From contig NZ_CP022605.1 of the NCBI RefSeq assembly GCF_002278035.1, forward strand, positions 620,001 through 684,000: a DNA stretch of 64,000 bases. The letters run 5' to 3'. Numbering within the stretch: the stretch's first letter is position 1; every line of letters begins with the position of its first letter. The translations under genes were made by a program, and so were the position numbers. The notes under the pieces were generated by a model. It saw nothing but the letters and a program-made list of their open reading frames with translations, was not told where the DNA came from and ran no database searches. This document shows, in pieces, positions 53,745-62,231 of this stretch. The stretch comes from Ochrobactrum quorumnocens (GTDB lineage: Bacteria > Pseudomonadota > Alphaproteobacteria > Rhizobiales > Rhizobiaceae).

Positions 53745-54939
53745 ATGGTTTCGACGACTGGCACAATAGGAGTGGCAAAACCGAATAGCTTCGAACTGTC
53801 GGATGAAACCGTTCGTCTCATCGAGATCGCGAAAACGGGTCATTACACGTCGGTATTCTCCGCGCCCAACTTGAATCTGTTAAGGCTTGGATTGTCCATG
53901 CGGCCATGCCGCTCCACGCCCGCATTCAGCGATCAATCCGGCAATTGATCGTCGATAGCGCACTCGGGCCTGGAAAAGCACTTTCGTCTTTGCGCAGTTG
54001 CATGCCGAGGGTATCATCGACCGCCGGGTGGGCAGCGGAAGTTTTGTGGCGCAGATAACGGAATTTACGCCCGGACACAGCGTTTCCTAGCGCGATGCAC
54101 TTTTGCGCAATCAGGCGCCCAATCTGAGCAAACGCGGTGCGGTCATGTTTCACAGCGGTGGCGTGCGCGAGCTCCTTGCGCCATGGCCTTTCGCCCACGG
54201 CGTTCCGGAAACCCGTAACTTCCCGCTTCAGCTTTGGGAGCGTCTGGAGCGGCAGGTGTTGAAGGAAACCGGTACGCAGGTGCTTCTGCATGGCGATCCG
54301 CCGGGGACAGGGCCCTTGCGGCGCGCTGTCGCCGAATACGTGAACCTGGAACGCGGCGGCCGCGCGACATCCGACAGGGTGCTGATCCTCACCAGCTCGC
54401 AACAGGCACTGACTTTATGTGCAAACATGCTGTTCGATCCCGGTGACCGGATCTTCATCGAGGATCCTGCCTTTTACGGCGCCCGCAAGGTGTTCGATGC
54501 CGCCGGACTTGAAGCCATCCCGGTCGGTGTGGATGACTAGGGCATTGTGATCGAGCGGATGGTAAGCGAAGCGAGCAAAGCCAAGGCCGTGTTTCTCACG
54601 CCATCAGTTTCCAACCGGTGCGACCCTGTCGCTGGATCGTCGCCTGGCACTGATCGAATGGGCCGCCCGCCAGAAGACATGGATTATCGAGGATGATTAT
54701 GACAGCGAGTTTCACTACGCTGGCAAGCCGATGGCCTGCGTGCAAAGCCTCGACCGGCATGATCGGACAATCTATATCGGTACTTTCACCAAATCACTCT
54801 TTCCGGGCCTGCGTATTGGCTACATGGTATTGCCGCCGCAACCGGTTTTCTGATGGGATTTGCAGCTTACACACCGGCGGAAATCGAGATCGCGGTCAAA
54901 AAGCTGGCGACGGCTTTTCGCGCAGTCGCGAAGCCTTAG
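53745..54939 (+). pseudogene. Decayed MocR/PdxR-type regulator (GntR plus aminotransferase)
   Basis: Pieces in several frames reconstruct a MocR-family protein. The order is: MPLHARIQRSIRQLIVDSAL of the GntR domain; HAEGIIDRRVGSGSFVAQ after an apparent deletion of the helix-turn-helix; a 146-codon run with WERLERQVLKETGTQVLLHG and IFIEDPAFYGARKVFDAAGL; WIIEDDYDSEFHYAGKPMA; GTFTKSLFPGLRIGYMVLPP; and a C-terminal scrap ending at 54939. At least two stops, frame changes and two deletions are visible. MocR proteins bind PLP through the lysine in the FTKSLFPG segment. The gene is dead, so whatever it once regulated is now free of it. Confidence 0.88.
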
Positions 54940-55067
54940 GCGCTTCCGCCGACACTGCATTTGCCAGCCTTGTTAAACTCCAATAACTTCACAAGACTTG
55001 TTCGAATTATGATTGTCAGTTGGGTCGATATTCTGTCTGAACAGCGGCTGATACCGGGATGTAATTT

Positions 55068-56603
55068 ATGAACCTCAATAGAAGCATCCGGTCTGCCGCA
55101 CTTCCGATCCTCATGTGGTTGCTGTTCAATCTTTTGGCGATAGGTGGCCTCGTTGTCTATCAGCGCGCCACCCTGTTGTCCGAACTTCAAGCGGCCAGCT
55201 TCACTTTGCACCGTGAGGCTTCGCAGCGTGCCGACCAGCACGATGCCCATCTGACGGCGCTTTCGACGATCGCTCAATCCAAGGCGCGCACTGCCGATCT
55301 CTCTCAGGACGATGTTTTCCTTGAAGTGGCGGCAACGATTGTTCGTTTCTATCCGCGCATAGACGAGATTCAATTGGTGGCGATGGAGCCAACTGTCCCA
55401 GTGACCGGCACCAGAAAGTTGGAACCGGAACTGGCCGATGCGATACTTGCGGCGGCTCTTTCATCACGCGGTGTTCCCGAACTGCTGGCACCTACAGCAC
55501 GACCGGGACACTATTTGATCGTAAAACGTAGTCCGAATACGGATAATCCTCACGACGGCCTGGCGCTGGCGATCAATGCCGGCAGTCTGATTACATCTGA
55601 TGACCCATTCTGGAGCCGTAAAGGTGTTGCACGACGCGTCCTGATGCCCGATGGAACGGTTCTGTACAGTAGCTCGGTCTCGTTCGGCGAAGCGCGTTTT
55701 TCCAAGAAACTGGGCAGCGCCACGCAGCCGCTTCTTTTCCAGACTGCGCACGCCACGCGCTGGACCGATCTGTTGCCTTTTGACCAGTTGATCCCGATTT
55801 TTGTCCTCACCAATCTGCTGTTTTTCGGTGGATTGGTCATCGTCCGCCAGACACAACGCACACGCCACGCGGAACGCCGTGCAGAACTGAGCGGTCTTGA
55901 GGCCCGGTTGGCCCATGCCTCGCGGGTCAACACGATGGGGGAGATGGCAAGCGGCATGGCGCATGAACTGACACAGCCTCTGACGGCACTTCTCGCTGGC
56001 GCGCAGGCAGGGCGCCGCTTGTTGAACCGTAACAATACGGAGGCTCTCGCTGGAGCGCTGGATGATATGGTGGACCAGGCGCGCCGTGCATCGGCCATTC
56101 TGGATCGACTACGCAACTGGTCCCGCCCACAGCGTCGGCAGACGGCACCCGCCGATCTACGCCTGTCGCTTCAAAATGTGCAGACCTTGCTAGCTTCGGA
56201 AGCGATCCGGCGAGGCGTCAAAGTTGAACTTGTGCTGCCCGAAACACCTTTGATAGCTGCGGTTGATCCCGTGGAAATGGAGCAGGTGATGTTTAACCTT
56301 CTCCGTAATGCGATTGAATCCTTTCATGACGAAGATCAGGACCGACGGGTAAATGCATCCCTGAAAGCTGACGGACCGATAGCCATTCTGGAAATTGCGG
56401 ATAATGGTCCTGGCGTAGCAAGGGAACTATTGCCGCGCCTGTTTACCCCGTTTACCACAAGTCGCCCTGAAGGAACCGGCCTCGGTCTGGCACTCAGTCA
56501 GCGGTTGGTCGAGCGTTTTGGCGGCGAGATTTCCTATATTCCACAGGAGCACGGCGCGCTGTTTCGCGTTGCGCTCCCAATTGCTCAAGACACGGAAAGT
56601 TAA
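55068..56603 (+). CDS. Membrane sensor histidine kinase
   Basis: This 511-residue sensor kinase has membrane segments at about residues 12-31 and 243-263 that enclose a periplasmic sensor domain of about 210 residues. The kinase part follows directly: a HisKA domain with the H box GMAHELTQPLTALLAGAQ (His about 298), the N box MFNLLRNAIESF (about 407), and the G boxes DNGPGV (about 444) and GTGLGLALSQRLVERFGG (about 469). The HELTQPL form is typical of FixL/DctB-type kinases. The response regulator starts five bases after its stop. The stimulus is unknown. Confidence 0.92.
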   Translation: MNLNRSIRSAALPILMWLLFNLLAIGGLVVYQRATLLSELQAASFTLHREASQRADQHDAHLTALSTIAQSKARTADLSQDDVFLEVAATIVRFYPRIDEIQLVAMEPTVPVTGTRKLEPELADAILAAALSSRGVPELLAPTARPGHYLIVKRSPNTDNPHDGLALAINAGSLITSDDPFWSRKGVARRVLMPDGTVLYSSSVSFGEARFSKKLGSATQPLLFQTAHATRWTDLLPFDQLIPIFVLTNLLFFGGLVIVRQTQRTRHAERRAELSGLEARLAHASRVNTMGEMASGMAHELTQPLTALLAGAQAGRRLLNRNNTEALAGALDDMVDQARRASAILDRLRNWSRPQRRQTAPADLRLSLQNVQTLLASEAIRRGVKVELVLPETPLIAAVDPVEMEQVMFNLLRNAIESFHDEDQDRRVNASLKADGPIAILEIADNGPGVARELLPRLFTPFTTSRPEGTGLGLALSQRLVERFGGEISYIPQEHGALFRVALPIAQDTES

Positions 56604-56607
56604 GAGG

Positions 56608-57216
56608 ATGGTTCAGCCGGTCTATCTCGTCGATGACGATGAAGCAGTACGAAAGTCGCTCAGCCTTCTCCTGTCGACCATAGATATCGAGGTCAGGAGT
56701 TTTGCTGATCCTTCTGTGTTTCTGGGGCAGCTACCACGACTGAAGCCGGGGTGCATGATCTTCGATATTCGCATGCCGGTCATGACAGGCCTGAAACTTC
56801 AGGAGATGTTGGCCGGGCAGGAAATTGACTGGCCGGTGATCATCATTTCGGGCCACGGCGATATCGAAGCCTGTCGTCGCGCCTTTCGAAACGGTGCAGT
56901 GGATTATCTTTCTAAGCCCGTCGATGAGCAGGATCTGATCGACGCAATCCAGAAGGCTCAGCAATTGCTTGACCATAGGCTCGGGAGCAGGGCGCTAAGA
57001 GCTGAAACGCTGGCACTGCTGGACACGTTGACGGCGCGTGAACGCGAGGTGCTCGATCGTATTGCGCGAGGTTTCACGACCAAGCAAATCGCTGATGGTC
57101 TTGAAGTATCGCCACGTACGATAGACAGCCACCGTGCGGCCATAGGGGCGAAACTGGGCACGACTTCGCAAGCGGAAATGACGCGTTTGTGGCTGGAGGG
57201 GCAGTCGAATCCGTAG
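56608..57216 (+). CDS. FixJ/NarL-type response regulator
   Basis: This 202-residue partner of the upstream kinase has a receiver domain with acidic residues in LVDDDEAV (9-11), the phosphorylated aspartate D53 in MIFDIRMPVMTG, and lysine in YLSKPVDEQDL. The LuxR-type helix-turn-helix is LTAREREVLDRIARGFTTKQ followed by the IADGLEVSPRTIDSHRA segment (about 138-175). The ATG at 56608 has AAGAGG upstream; a longer frame from 56518 lies inside the kinase gene. The likely target is the small periplasmic protein gene immediately downstream. Confidence 0.92.
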   Translation: MVQPVYLVDDDEAVRKSLSLLLSTIDIEVRSFADPSVFLGQLPRLKPGCMIFDIRMPVMTGLKLQEMLAGQEIDWPVIIISGHGDIEACRRAFRNGAVDYLSKPVDEQDLIDAIQKAQQLLDHRLGSRALRAETLALLDTLTAREREVLDRIARGFTTKQIADGLEVSPRTIDSHRAAIGAKLGTTSQAEMTRLWLEGQSNP

Positions 57217-57301
57217 AACTACCGATAAGATCGTAAATGTTACGGATTCCGTTCCTCGCTGGTGGAAACTAATTGTTTCTCATCACAACCAAGGAACGAC
57301 C

Positions 57302-57784
57302 ATGATCCGTAAACTTGCAATTATCGCCCTGTCGATGGCTCCGGCTACCGCTTTCGCTCAAACGCTTCCAACCACTCCTTATCTGCCGCTTGATCTCGCA
57401 ACCAAGGCAGCGCAGGCTGCGCTGGATGCCTGTGTCGCCAGGGGCAACAATGTGAGCGTCGCAGTCGTAGCGCGCGATGGATCGACGAAGGTTCTGCTCA
57501 AGGCCGATCTTTCCGGTCCGCATACCGGTAATAGCGCTGAAGGAAAAGCCTTCACGTCAGCAGCTCTGGGCCGCGATTCCGGTGAACTTGCAGAGTTTAT
57601 TGCGTCGAAGCCGGCCAATAATGGCATGCGGGACATGGATTCTCGCTTCGTCATTCAGGCGGGCGGACTGCCGATCAAGATCGGCGACGTGCTGGTGGGT
57701 GGCATTGGCGTCGGCGGCGCACCATCCGGTGCAACCGATGCGGAGTGCGCCCTTGCCGGTCTTCAGGCTATCGAAGCAAAATAA
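57302..57784 (+). CDS. Periplasmic GlcG/HbpS-like heme-binding-family protein
   Basis: This 160-residue exported protein has a signal peptide MIRKLAIIALSMAPATAFA followed by the GlcG/HbpS (DUF336) domain (DLATKAAQAALDACVARGNN, then SVAVVARDGSTKVLLKADLS; the closing segment is GVLVGGIGVGGA-like, here DVLVGGIGVGGAPSGATD). HbpS in Streptomyces binds heme and modulates a two-component sensor. The position directly behind a kinase/regulator pair suggests a similar sensing role here. AAGGAACG precedes the ATG. A hairpin terminator follows. Confidence 0.85.
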   Translation: MIRKLAIIALSMAPATAFAQTLPTTPYLPLDLATKAAQAALDACVARGNNVSVAVVARDGSTKVLLKADLSGPHTGNSAEGKAFTSAALGRDSGELAEFIASKPANNGMRDMDSRFVIQAGGLPIKIGDVLVGGIGVGGAPSGATDAECALAGLQAIEAK

Positions 57785-57796
57785 GAACGAACAAGC

Positions 57797-57820
57797 GGGG
57801 CTGGACCATTGTTCAGCCCC
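57797..57820 (+). terminator. Terminator hairpin after GlcG/HbpS-like gene
   Basis: GGGGCTG and CAGCCCC are perfect 7-base arms around a ten-base loop, 12 bases after the stop; ATCTCTTT follows. It also separates this gene from the convergent LysR gene. Confidence 0.65.
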
Positions 57821-57857
57821 ATCTCTTTGCGCGTCCTTCTAAAGGATGCTGTTGCCT

Positions 57858-58841
57858 TCAATTTGTGTTGCTCTCGCTCCCTTCGAAAACCGATTGGATC
57901 TGTCGGTCCGATTCATCGGAGGCCGTGTTTATCTGGTGTTCGGTAATCAGTTCACCAATTATCTCAAGAAAACGCTTAAGTGTTGGTGACGTGTCTCCTG
58001 CGCGATAGGTCGCGTATAATGGGATCTCTGGCGGTGACGGATGAATCGGCTTGAAAACCACTTCTGGTTGCGCCAGTTGTCGCATGCTGGCCGGTAACAG
58101 GGCAACGCCGATATTGGCGCCGACGAGGCTTAGAAGAGATTGTACCTCGACGACCTGCTGGCGAATTCTCGGCATGAACCCGGCTTTGACGCAACATTGA
58201 TAAAGAAAATCCGCAAATCTCGACTGGTGCAGGCCGAACATGACGAAGGGATGATCCTTCAGTTGCATCAGGGAGACGGTGTTTTGACTGGCGAGAGGAT
58301 GCGATCTCGGCATAGCTACCATAAGCGCTTCCTGCATAATGATTTCCCGTTGCAGGCCTTCCTGATGCGGGGGCATGCGAAAAAGACAAACATCAATGCG
58401 ACGTTCGAGCAATCCCTGTATCTGGAGCGCTGGCGTCAGTTCGTGAAGCTGCCAGTCGACATCGGGATAACGACTGGTGAAGATACCGAGCGCCCTGGGT
58501 ATGATACCAACCAGTGATGAACTGATCACACCTATGTCTAGTCGACCGATGGATCCTGCGGCAGTCATACGGATCGTGACAACGGCTTTTTCCAACTGCT
58601 GGAAGATCAGCGGGGCCTGCTCCTTGAGAGCCAGGCCGGCCGCAGTCAGTTCAACATTGTGATGGCTGCGTTTGAACAGCACAACGTTGAGACGGTCTTC
58701 CAGTTGTCTGATTTGCTGACTGAGAGGAGGCTGCGACATGTTTAAACGTACGGCGGCGCGACCGAAATGGAGCTCCTCCGCGACGACGAGGAAGTAACGC
58801 AGCGTTCGCAGATCGAACGGTTTCAGATGATTGTAAGCCAT
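57858..58841 (-). CDS. LysR-family regulator of the decarboxylase region
   Basis: This 327-residue regulator has a helix-turn-helix (FLVVAEELHFGRAAVRLNMS, then PPLSQQIRQLEDRLNVVLFK) and a co-inducer domain (GRLDIGVISSSLVGIIPRAL; HPFVMFGLHQSRFADFLYQC; VGANIGVALLPASM). It belongs to the CatR/BenM-like group that responds to aromatic acids. It diverges from a broken MFS transporter. The intergenic region shares a 62-base block with the region in front of the amidohydrolase operon at 60307, so this regulator probably controls both. Confidence 0.88.
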   Translation of the reverse strand: MAYNHLKPFDLRTLRYFLVVAEELHFGRAAVRLNMSQPPLSQQIRQLEDRLNVVLFKRSHHNVELTAAGLALKEQAPLIFQQLEKAVVTIRMTAAGSIGRLDIGVISSSLVGIIPRALGIFTSRYPDVDWQLHELTPALQIQGLLERRIDVCLFRMPPHQEGLQREIIMQEALMVAMPRSHPLASQNTVSLMQLKDHPFVMFGLHQSRFADFLYQCCVKAGFMPRIRQQVVEVQSLLSLVGANIGVALLPASMRQLAQPEVVFKPIHPSPPEIPLYATYRAGDTSPTLKRFLEIIGELITEHQINTASDESDRQIQSVFEGSESNTN

Positions 58842-58872
58842 ATCGAAAACCTCTCACCAGCCCGAACAAACA

Positions 58873-58934
58873 ATATTGTACGTCTCAAAAGTGATGGAGC
58901 GATAGTGACTGAAAATGCAAAACACTGTTGTCGA
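58873..58934. promoter_or_regulatory. Duplicated LysR-type regulatory block, copy A
   Basis: Three anchors occur at fixed spacing: ATATTGTACGTCTCA at 58873, GCGATAGTG at 58899 and CACTGTTGTCGA at 58923. The same anchors with identical offsets (0, 26 and 50) occur at 60140-60201. The ATAGTG...CACTG pair fits a LysR activation-binding layout. Confidence 0.65.
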
Positions 58935-58983
58935 CATCTTTAAGTCGTAGAAATCGAAGCGCAGCCAACGGAAGGAGCGAAGC

Positions 58984-59799
58984 GTGTTTTCCTTCAGGCT
59001 GAAATATGCTGGTTCAATCACGGATACCGCAACCGACCCAACAAAGAATGGGTTTCATGGTGCGGATCGGGTGCTCGCAATTGTTGCAGTTTTGCTGAAT
59101 GTGGCTGTCGCCAATCTCGATATTGCGATTGCCAACACGGCTTTGCCGCAAATGGCCTTCAGCCTTGATGTGACCGCATGATAAGCCATATGGATTACTG
59201 CTTCTTACCAGCTATCCATGGTGGTCGCCCTATTGCCCGCAATTGTCTGTGCGGAAAGACTGGGGGCGAGAAGGATCGCTATAACCGGCATTATTCTATT
59301 CAGCCTCGCTTCCTTAATATGCCGATTCTCATCCTCATTCGGCTCGCTCATATTCGGTCGAACGCTTTAGGGTATTTGGGGCGCTTGCATCGCTGGAACC
59401 GGAATTGCACTCACGCGGTTCATATTTCCTGAAAAGCTGCTTGGAATCGGCATGGGTATCAACGCGTTTGTCGTCGGGCCCACGCCATTGGCACCAGACT
59501 GGCTTTATGCGGGGCTGGATTTGATCTGTTTCAAGCGCCGAACATGAAGGCGATACTAATGTCCTCTTCCGGACAGAAGCAGCAGCGCTGGGGGTATATC
59601 CACGCTTGTCGGCACTGCCGGACAATCGCTTGGAGTGGCACTCGTGGCGGCAATGTTCAATCTTTCGGGCCACTTTATGCGCTATACGCGGGTGCTCTGG
59701 CCGCCTTAGTTGCCGGTATTGCCAGCCTTGCTCGCGACCTACCGAGGCGATGAAGAATCGCGAAACACACTTGATTTCGTAACCCGATTGCATTTATGA
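58984..59799 (+). pseudogene. Broken MFS transporter (DHA2-like)
   Basis: The first frame reads the N-terminal MFS segment (LAIVAVLLNVAVANLDIAIA, then NTALPQMAFSLDVTA) and stops at 59181. The next helices continue in another frame (WITASYQLSMVVALLPAIVC, then AERLGARRIAITGIILFSLA). Later pieces (GTAGQSLGVALVAAMFNLSG) are in a third frame after a large deletion; the last remnant stops at 59799. It was probably an aromatic-acid or drug importer/exporter of the 14-helix family, regulated by the divergent LysR. It cannot make a functional protein. Confidence 0.85.
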
Positions 59800-60023
59800 G
59801 GCGCATGTCAGGCGTGGGGATGGAGATCCGAGAGGTCTTCAAAGGATGCTGACCGGTAAATCCTTGCCCGTTCAACAAGGCCCTGTGGCTTCCCATTTTC
59901 GAGGTTTTCGTGTTCGATATCATCCTTATCTTCGCTGTTCTCAGCGCAACCATGCTGTTCGACTGGACCAAGCAGCTTTCCAAGTGAGTGCCAGCGGCGG
60001 TCCTTTGTCCCTCACGCGTTACA

Positions 60024-60050
60024 GCCGGTCCTTGGGTCGGCTTTTTTTAT
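60024..60050 (+). terminator. Rho-independent terminator
   Basis: AGCCG and CGGCT frame a short loop and are followed directly by a run of seven or so T. It ends the decayed MFS/membrane-protein transcript before the amidohydrolase promoter. Confidence 0.65.
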
Positions 60051-60139
60051 TGCGTGATTTCGCTTTTCGGGGCGGGGGCGGACAGATGGCGAAACAACGC
60101 CCCATCATATCGAAATCGTCTCACCATGTACTGAAAGCG

Positions 60140-60201
60140 ATATTGTACGTCTCACCATCTATGCGGCGATAGTGGGTCGTGACGAAAATCACTGCTGTCG
60201 A
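60140..60201 (+). promoter_or_regulatory. Duplicated LysR-type regulatory block, copy B
   Basis: ATATTGTACGTCTCA at 60140, GCGATAGTG at 60166 and CACTGCTGTCGA at 60190 repeat the anchors of copy A with exactly the same spacing. It lies about 105 bases before the first amidohydrolase gene and is the likely LysR-controlled promoter of the operon. Confidence 0.65.
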
Positions 60202-60306
60202 AAAATAAGCCTGCCGTCGCTTGGCGAACGGTTGTCGCACAAAAGGGGGACGCAGTTGGTTTTCTCGTGGATCGGTCCTTCATGACCGGGAAAAGGAGAC
60301 CAATCA

Positions 60307-61248
60307 ATGATCATCGATACCAGTTGCTATCCGACCAATCTGGTCGATCTGGCATGGCAGCATGATGGCGATCCGTTCAGCGGCGAGCGCCTGATTCAAA
60401 TGATGGACGGCCCCTATACGATCAATGGCAAACCGCGCCGCATCGACAAGGCGTTTATCCAGCCACCACAAGGCAACACCATCTACACATGGACGGACGG
60501 GGAACTCGACGGGCGTCAGTCCATTGATGCCTATATGGCGTATACGCTTGAAATGGTTCAAAAATATACGGACCGTTTCATTGGCTGCTTTGTCTATAAT
60601 CCGCGTTGCGGCGTGCGCAACGGGGTCGAGGCCATCGAGCGTTACGTGAAGGAACACGGTTTCCGCATGGTTCAGTTGCAGGCCAACATGCACGCATACC
60701 GGCCCGATCGCGCCAAGGATTGGCTGCGCCCTGCACTCGACAAATGTCGGGAGCTTGGCGTACTCGTTAAGCTGCATACAGGTGACGGCCCCTACAGCAT
60801 TCCGACGGAATGGATTCCGCTGATCAAGGAATATCCAGACGTCAATTTCATCATGGCGCATTTCGGTGTGCAGACGGGAGGGGTCTACTGCTTCGAGCCT
60901 TTCCAATGGGCAATGGAATATCCGAACGTATTCTGTGAAAGCAGCTGGTGCCTGCAGTCGCGTATCGTCGAATTTGCTAAGGATTTGCCGACGCACAAGA
61001 TCCTTTACGGCTCAGACACTCCGCCCAACGAACCGGGCATGTGGCTGAACCTTCTGGAGGTACTCTGCCACGAACCGCCGCAGGGGATGAACCTCGACGA
61101 GGACACGCTCGAGGATTACCTCGGCAACAATCTCGCCCGTATGTTGGGCATGGAGCCAACCCCTCCGCCCGCCACCTATCAGGATGCAGTCGCCGAACTT
61201 GAACGTCATGGCATCGAAAACAAGCACTACCTGGCGACCCTTGCCTAG
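60307..61248 (+). CDS. Amidohydrolase-2 family protein lacking the HxH motif
   Basis: This 313-residue protein has the fold of the metal-dependent amidohydrolase/decarboxylase (ACMSD-like) family and is a tandem paralogue of the next gene. Its N-terminus reads MIIDTSCYPTNLVD where the paralogue has MIIDTHLHPTNLVD, so both histidines of the HxH metal site are absent. Later family positions remain (VKLHTGDGPYSIP, FIMAHFGVQTGG, GSDTPPNEPGMW). It may be a non-catalytic partner subunit or have a changed metal site. AGGAG is upstream of the ATG. The duplicated LysR-type block lies in front of the gene. Confidence 0.88.
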   Translation: MIIDTSCYPTNLVDLAWQHDGDPFSGERLIQMMDGPYTINGKPRRIDKAFIQPPQGNTIYTWTDGELDGRQSIDAYMAYTLEMVQKYTDRFIGCFVYNPRCGVRNGVEAIERYVKEHGFRMVQLQANMHAYRPDRAKDWLRPALDKCRELGVLVKLHTGDGPYSIPTEWIPLIKEYPDVNFIMAHFGVQTGGVYCFEPFQWAMEYPNVFCESSWCLQSRIVEFAKDLPTHKILYGSDTPPNEPGMWLNLLEVLCHEPPQGMNLDEDTLEDYLGNNLARMLGMEPTPPPATYQDAVAELERHGIENKHYLATLA

Positions 61249-61265
61249 TTCAGCGGAGAATCCAC

Positions 61266-62171
61266 ATGATCATCGACACCCATCTTCATCCAACCAATCT
61301 GGTCGACGAGGCCTGGCGTCATACCGGTGAACCGTTCACCGGCGAGCGTATGCTGAAGCTCATGGACGGCCCTTATATGATCAACGGCAAGCCGCGCCGG
61401 ATCGATATGGGCTTCATTCAGCCGCCACCCGGCAATACGGGTTATCGCGATGGTAACCGCCGCGGGCGCGACGGCATTCGCGATTACATGTCTTATGTCG
61501 CCGAGCTTTGCCAGAAATATCCGGACCGCTTCATCGGTAACTTCAACTTCAATCCTCGCTGGGGCCCGGAGAACGGGGCTGCGGAACTGGAATTCCACGT
61601 CAAGGAATACGGCTTCAAAATGCTGAAGCTGCATTCCAACATGCATGGTTATCGCCCCGACCGGGCATTGGAATGGCTCCGGCCTGCCATGAAGAAATGT
61701 GCGGAGCTGGGCGTCGTTGTGCTTATCCACACAGGTGACGGGCCCTATTCGATCCCGACGCAGTTCTATCCCGTCATTCGCGAATTCCCGATGGTAAACT
61801 TCATCATCGGCCATTTCGGGATACAGACGGGCGGTAACTACTCGTTCGAAGCATTCTGGATGGCTATGGACTCACCGAATGTCTATTGCGAGTCCGGTTG
61901 GTGCTTCCAGTCGCGCATCGTGGAGTTCGCAAAGCAACTGCCGCCAAACAAGATCGTGTTCGGAACGGATTCGCCGCCGAACAATCCGGGCATGTGGCTG
62001 CGCGAACTGGAGGTTCTGTGTTCGCCCGAGCCGCAGGGCATGAACCTCAGTGAAGATACTCTCGAAGACTATCTGGGTAACAACATTGCCCGTCTCGTCG
62101 GTATCGAACCCACTAAGCCTCCCAAGGATCTGGCGGAAGCGGAGAAACGTCTCAAGGCGACCTACGTTTGA
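61266..62171 (+). CDS. Amidohydrolase-2 family protein (ACMSD-like)
   Basis: This 301-residue protein is a probable metal-dependent hydrolase or non-oxidative decarboxylase. The HxH site is intact in IIDTHLHPTNLVD. The other ligands are H in VLIHTGDGPYSIP, H in FIIGHFGIQTGG and D in FGTDSPPNNPGMW. Members of the family decarboxylate aromatic acids (for example gamma-resorcylate or 5-carboxyvanillate) or hydrolyse ring-cleavage products. It starts 17 bases after the first paralogue and is followed by ubiD-like and ubiX-like genes, so an aromatic carboxylate substrate is plausible. Confidence 0.88.
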   Translation: MIIDTHLHPTNLVDEAWRHTGEPFTGERMLKLMDGPYMINGKPRRIDMGFIQPPPGNTGYRDGNRRGRDGIRDYMSYVAELCQKYPDRFIGNFNFNPRWGPENGAAELEFHVKEYGFKMLKLHSNMHGYRPDRALEWLRPAMKKCAELGVVVLIHTGDGPYSIPTQFYPVIREFPMVNFIIGHFGIQTGGNYSFEAFWMAMDSPNVYCESGWCFQSRIVEFAKQLPPNKIVFGTDSPPNNPGMWLRELEVLCSPEPQGMNLSEDTLEDYLGNNIARLVGIEPTKPPKDLAEAEKRLKATYV

Positions 62172-62231
62172 GGCATTGTGCGGGGTGCGCCTGCGCCCCG
62201 CACATTTCAGGAAATTACATCGGGAGGAGTC

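Larger units (their letters stand above)
59800..60306. other. Stretch with a coding remnant, terminator and promoter
   Basis: About 500 bases without an intact gene. A short run ending at 59987 (VFDIILIFAVLSATMLFDW, then TKQLSK) looks like the hydrophobic C-terminal tail of a lost membrane protein. After it come a terminator hairpin near 60024-60043 and the regulatory block at 60140-60201. The ribosome binding site AGGAG of the amidohydrolase gene is at about 60293-60297. Confidence 0.5.
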
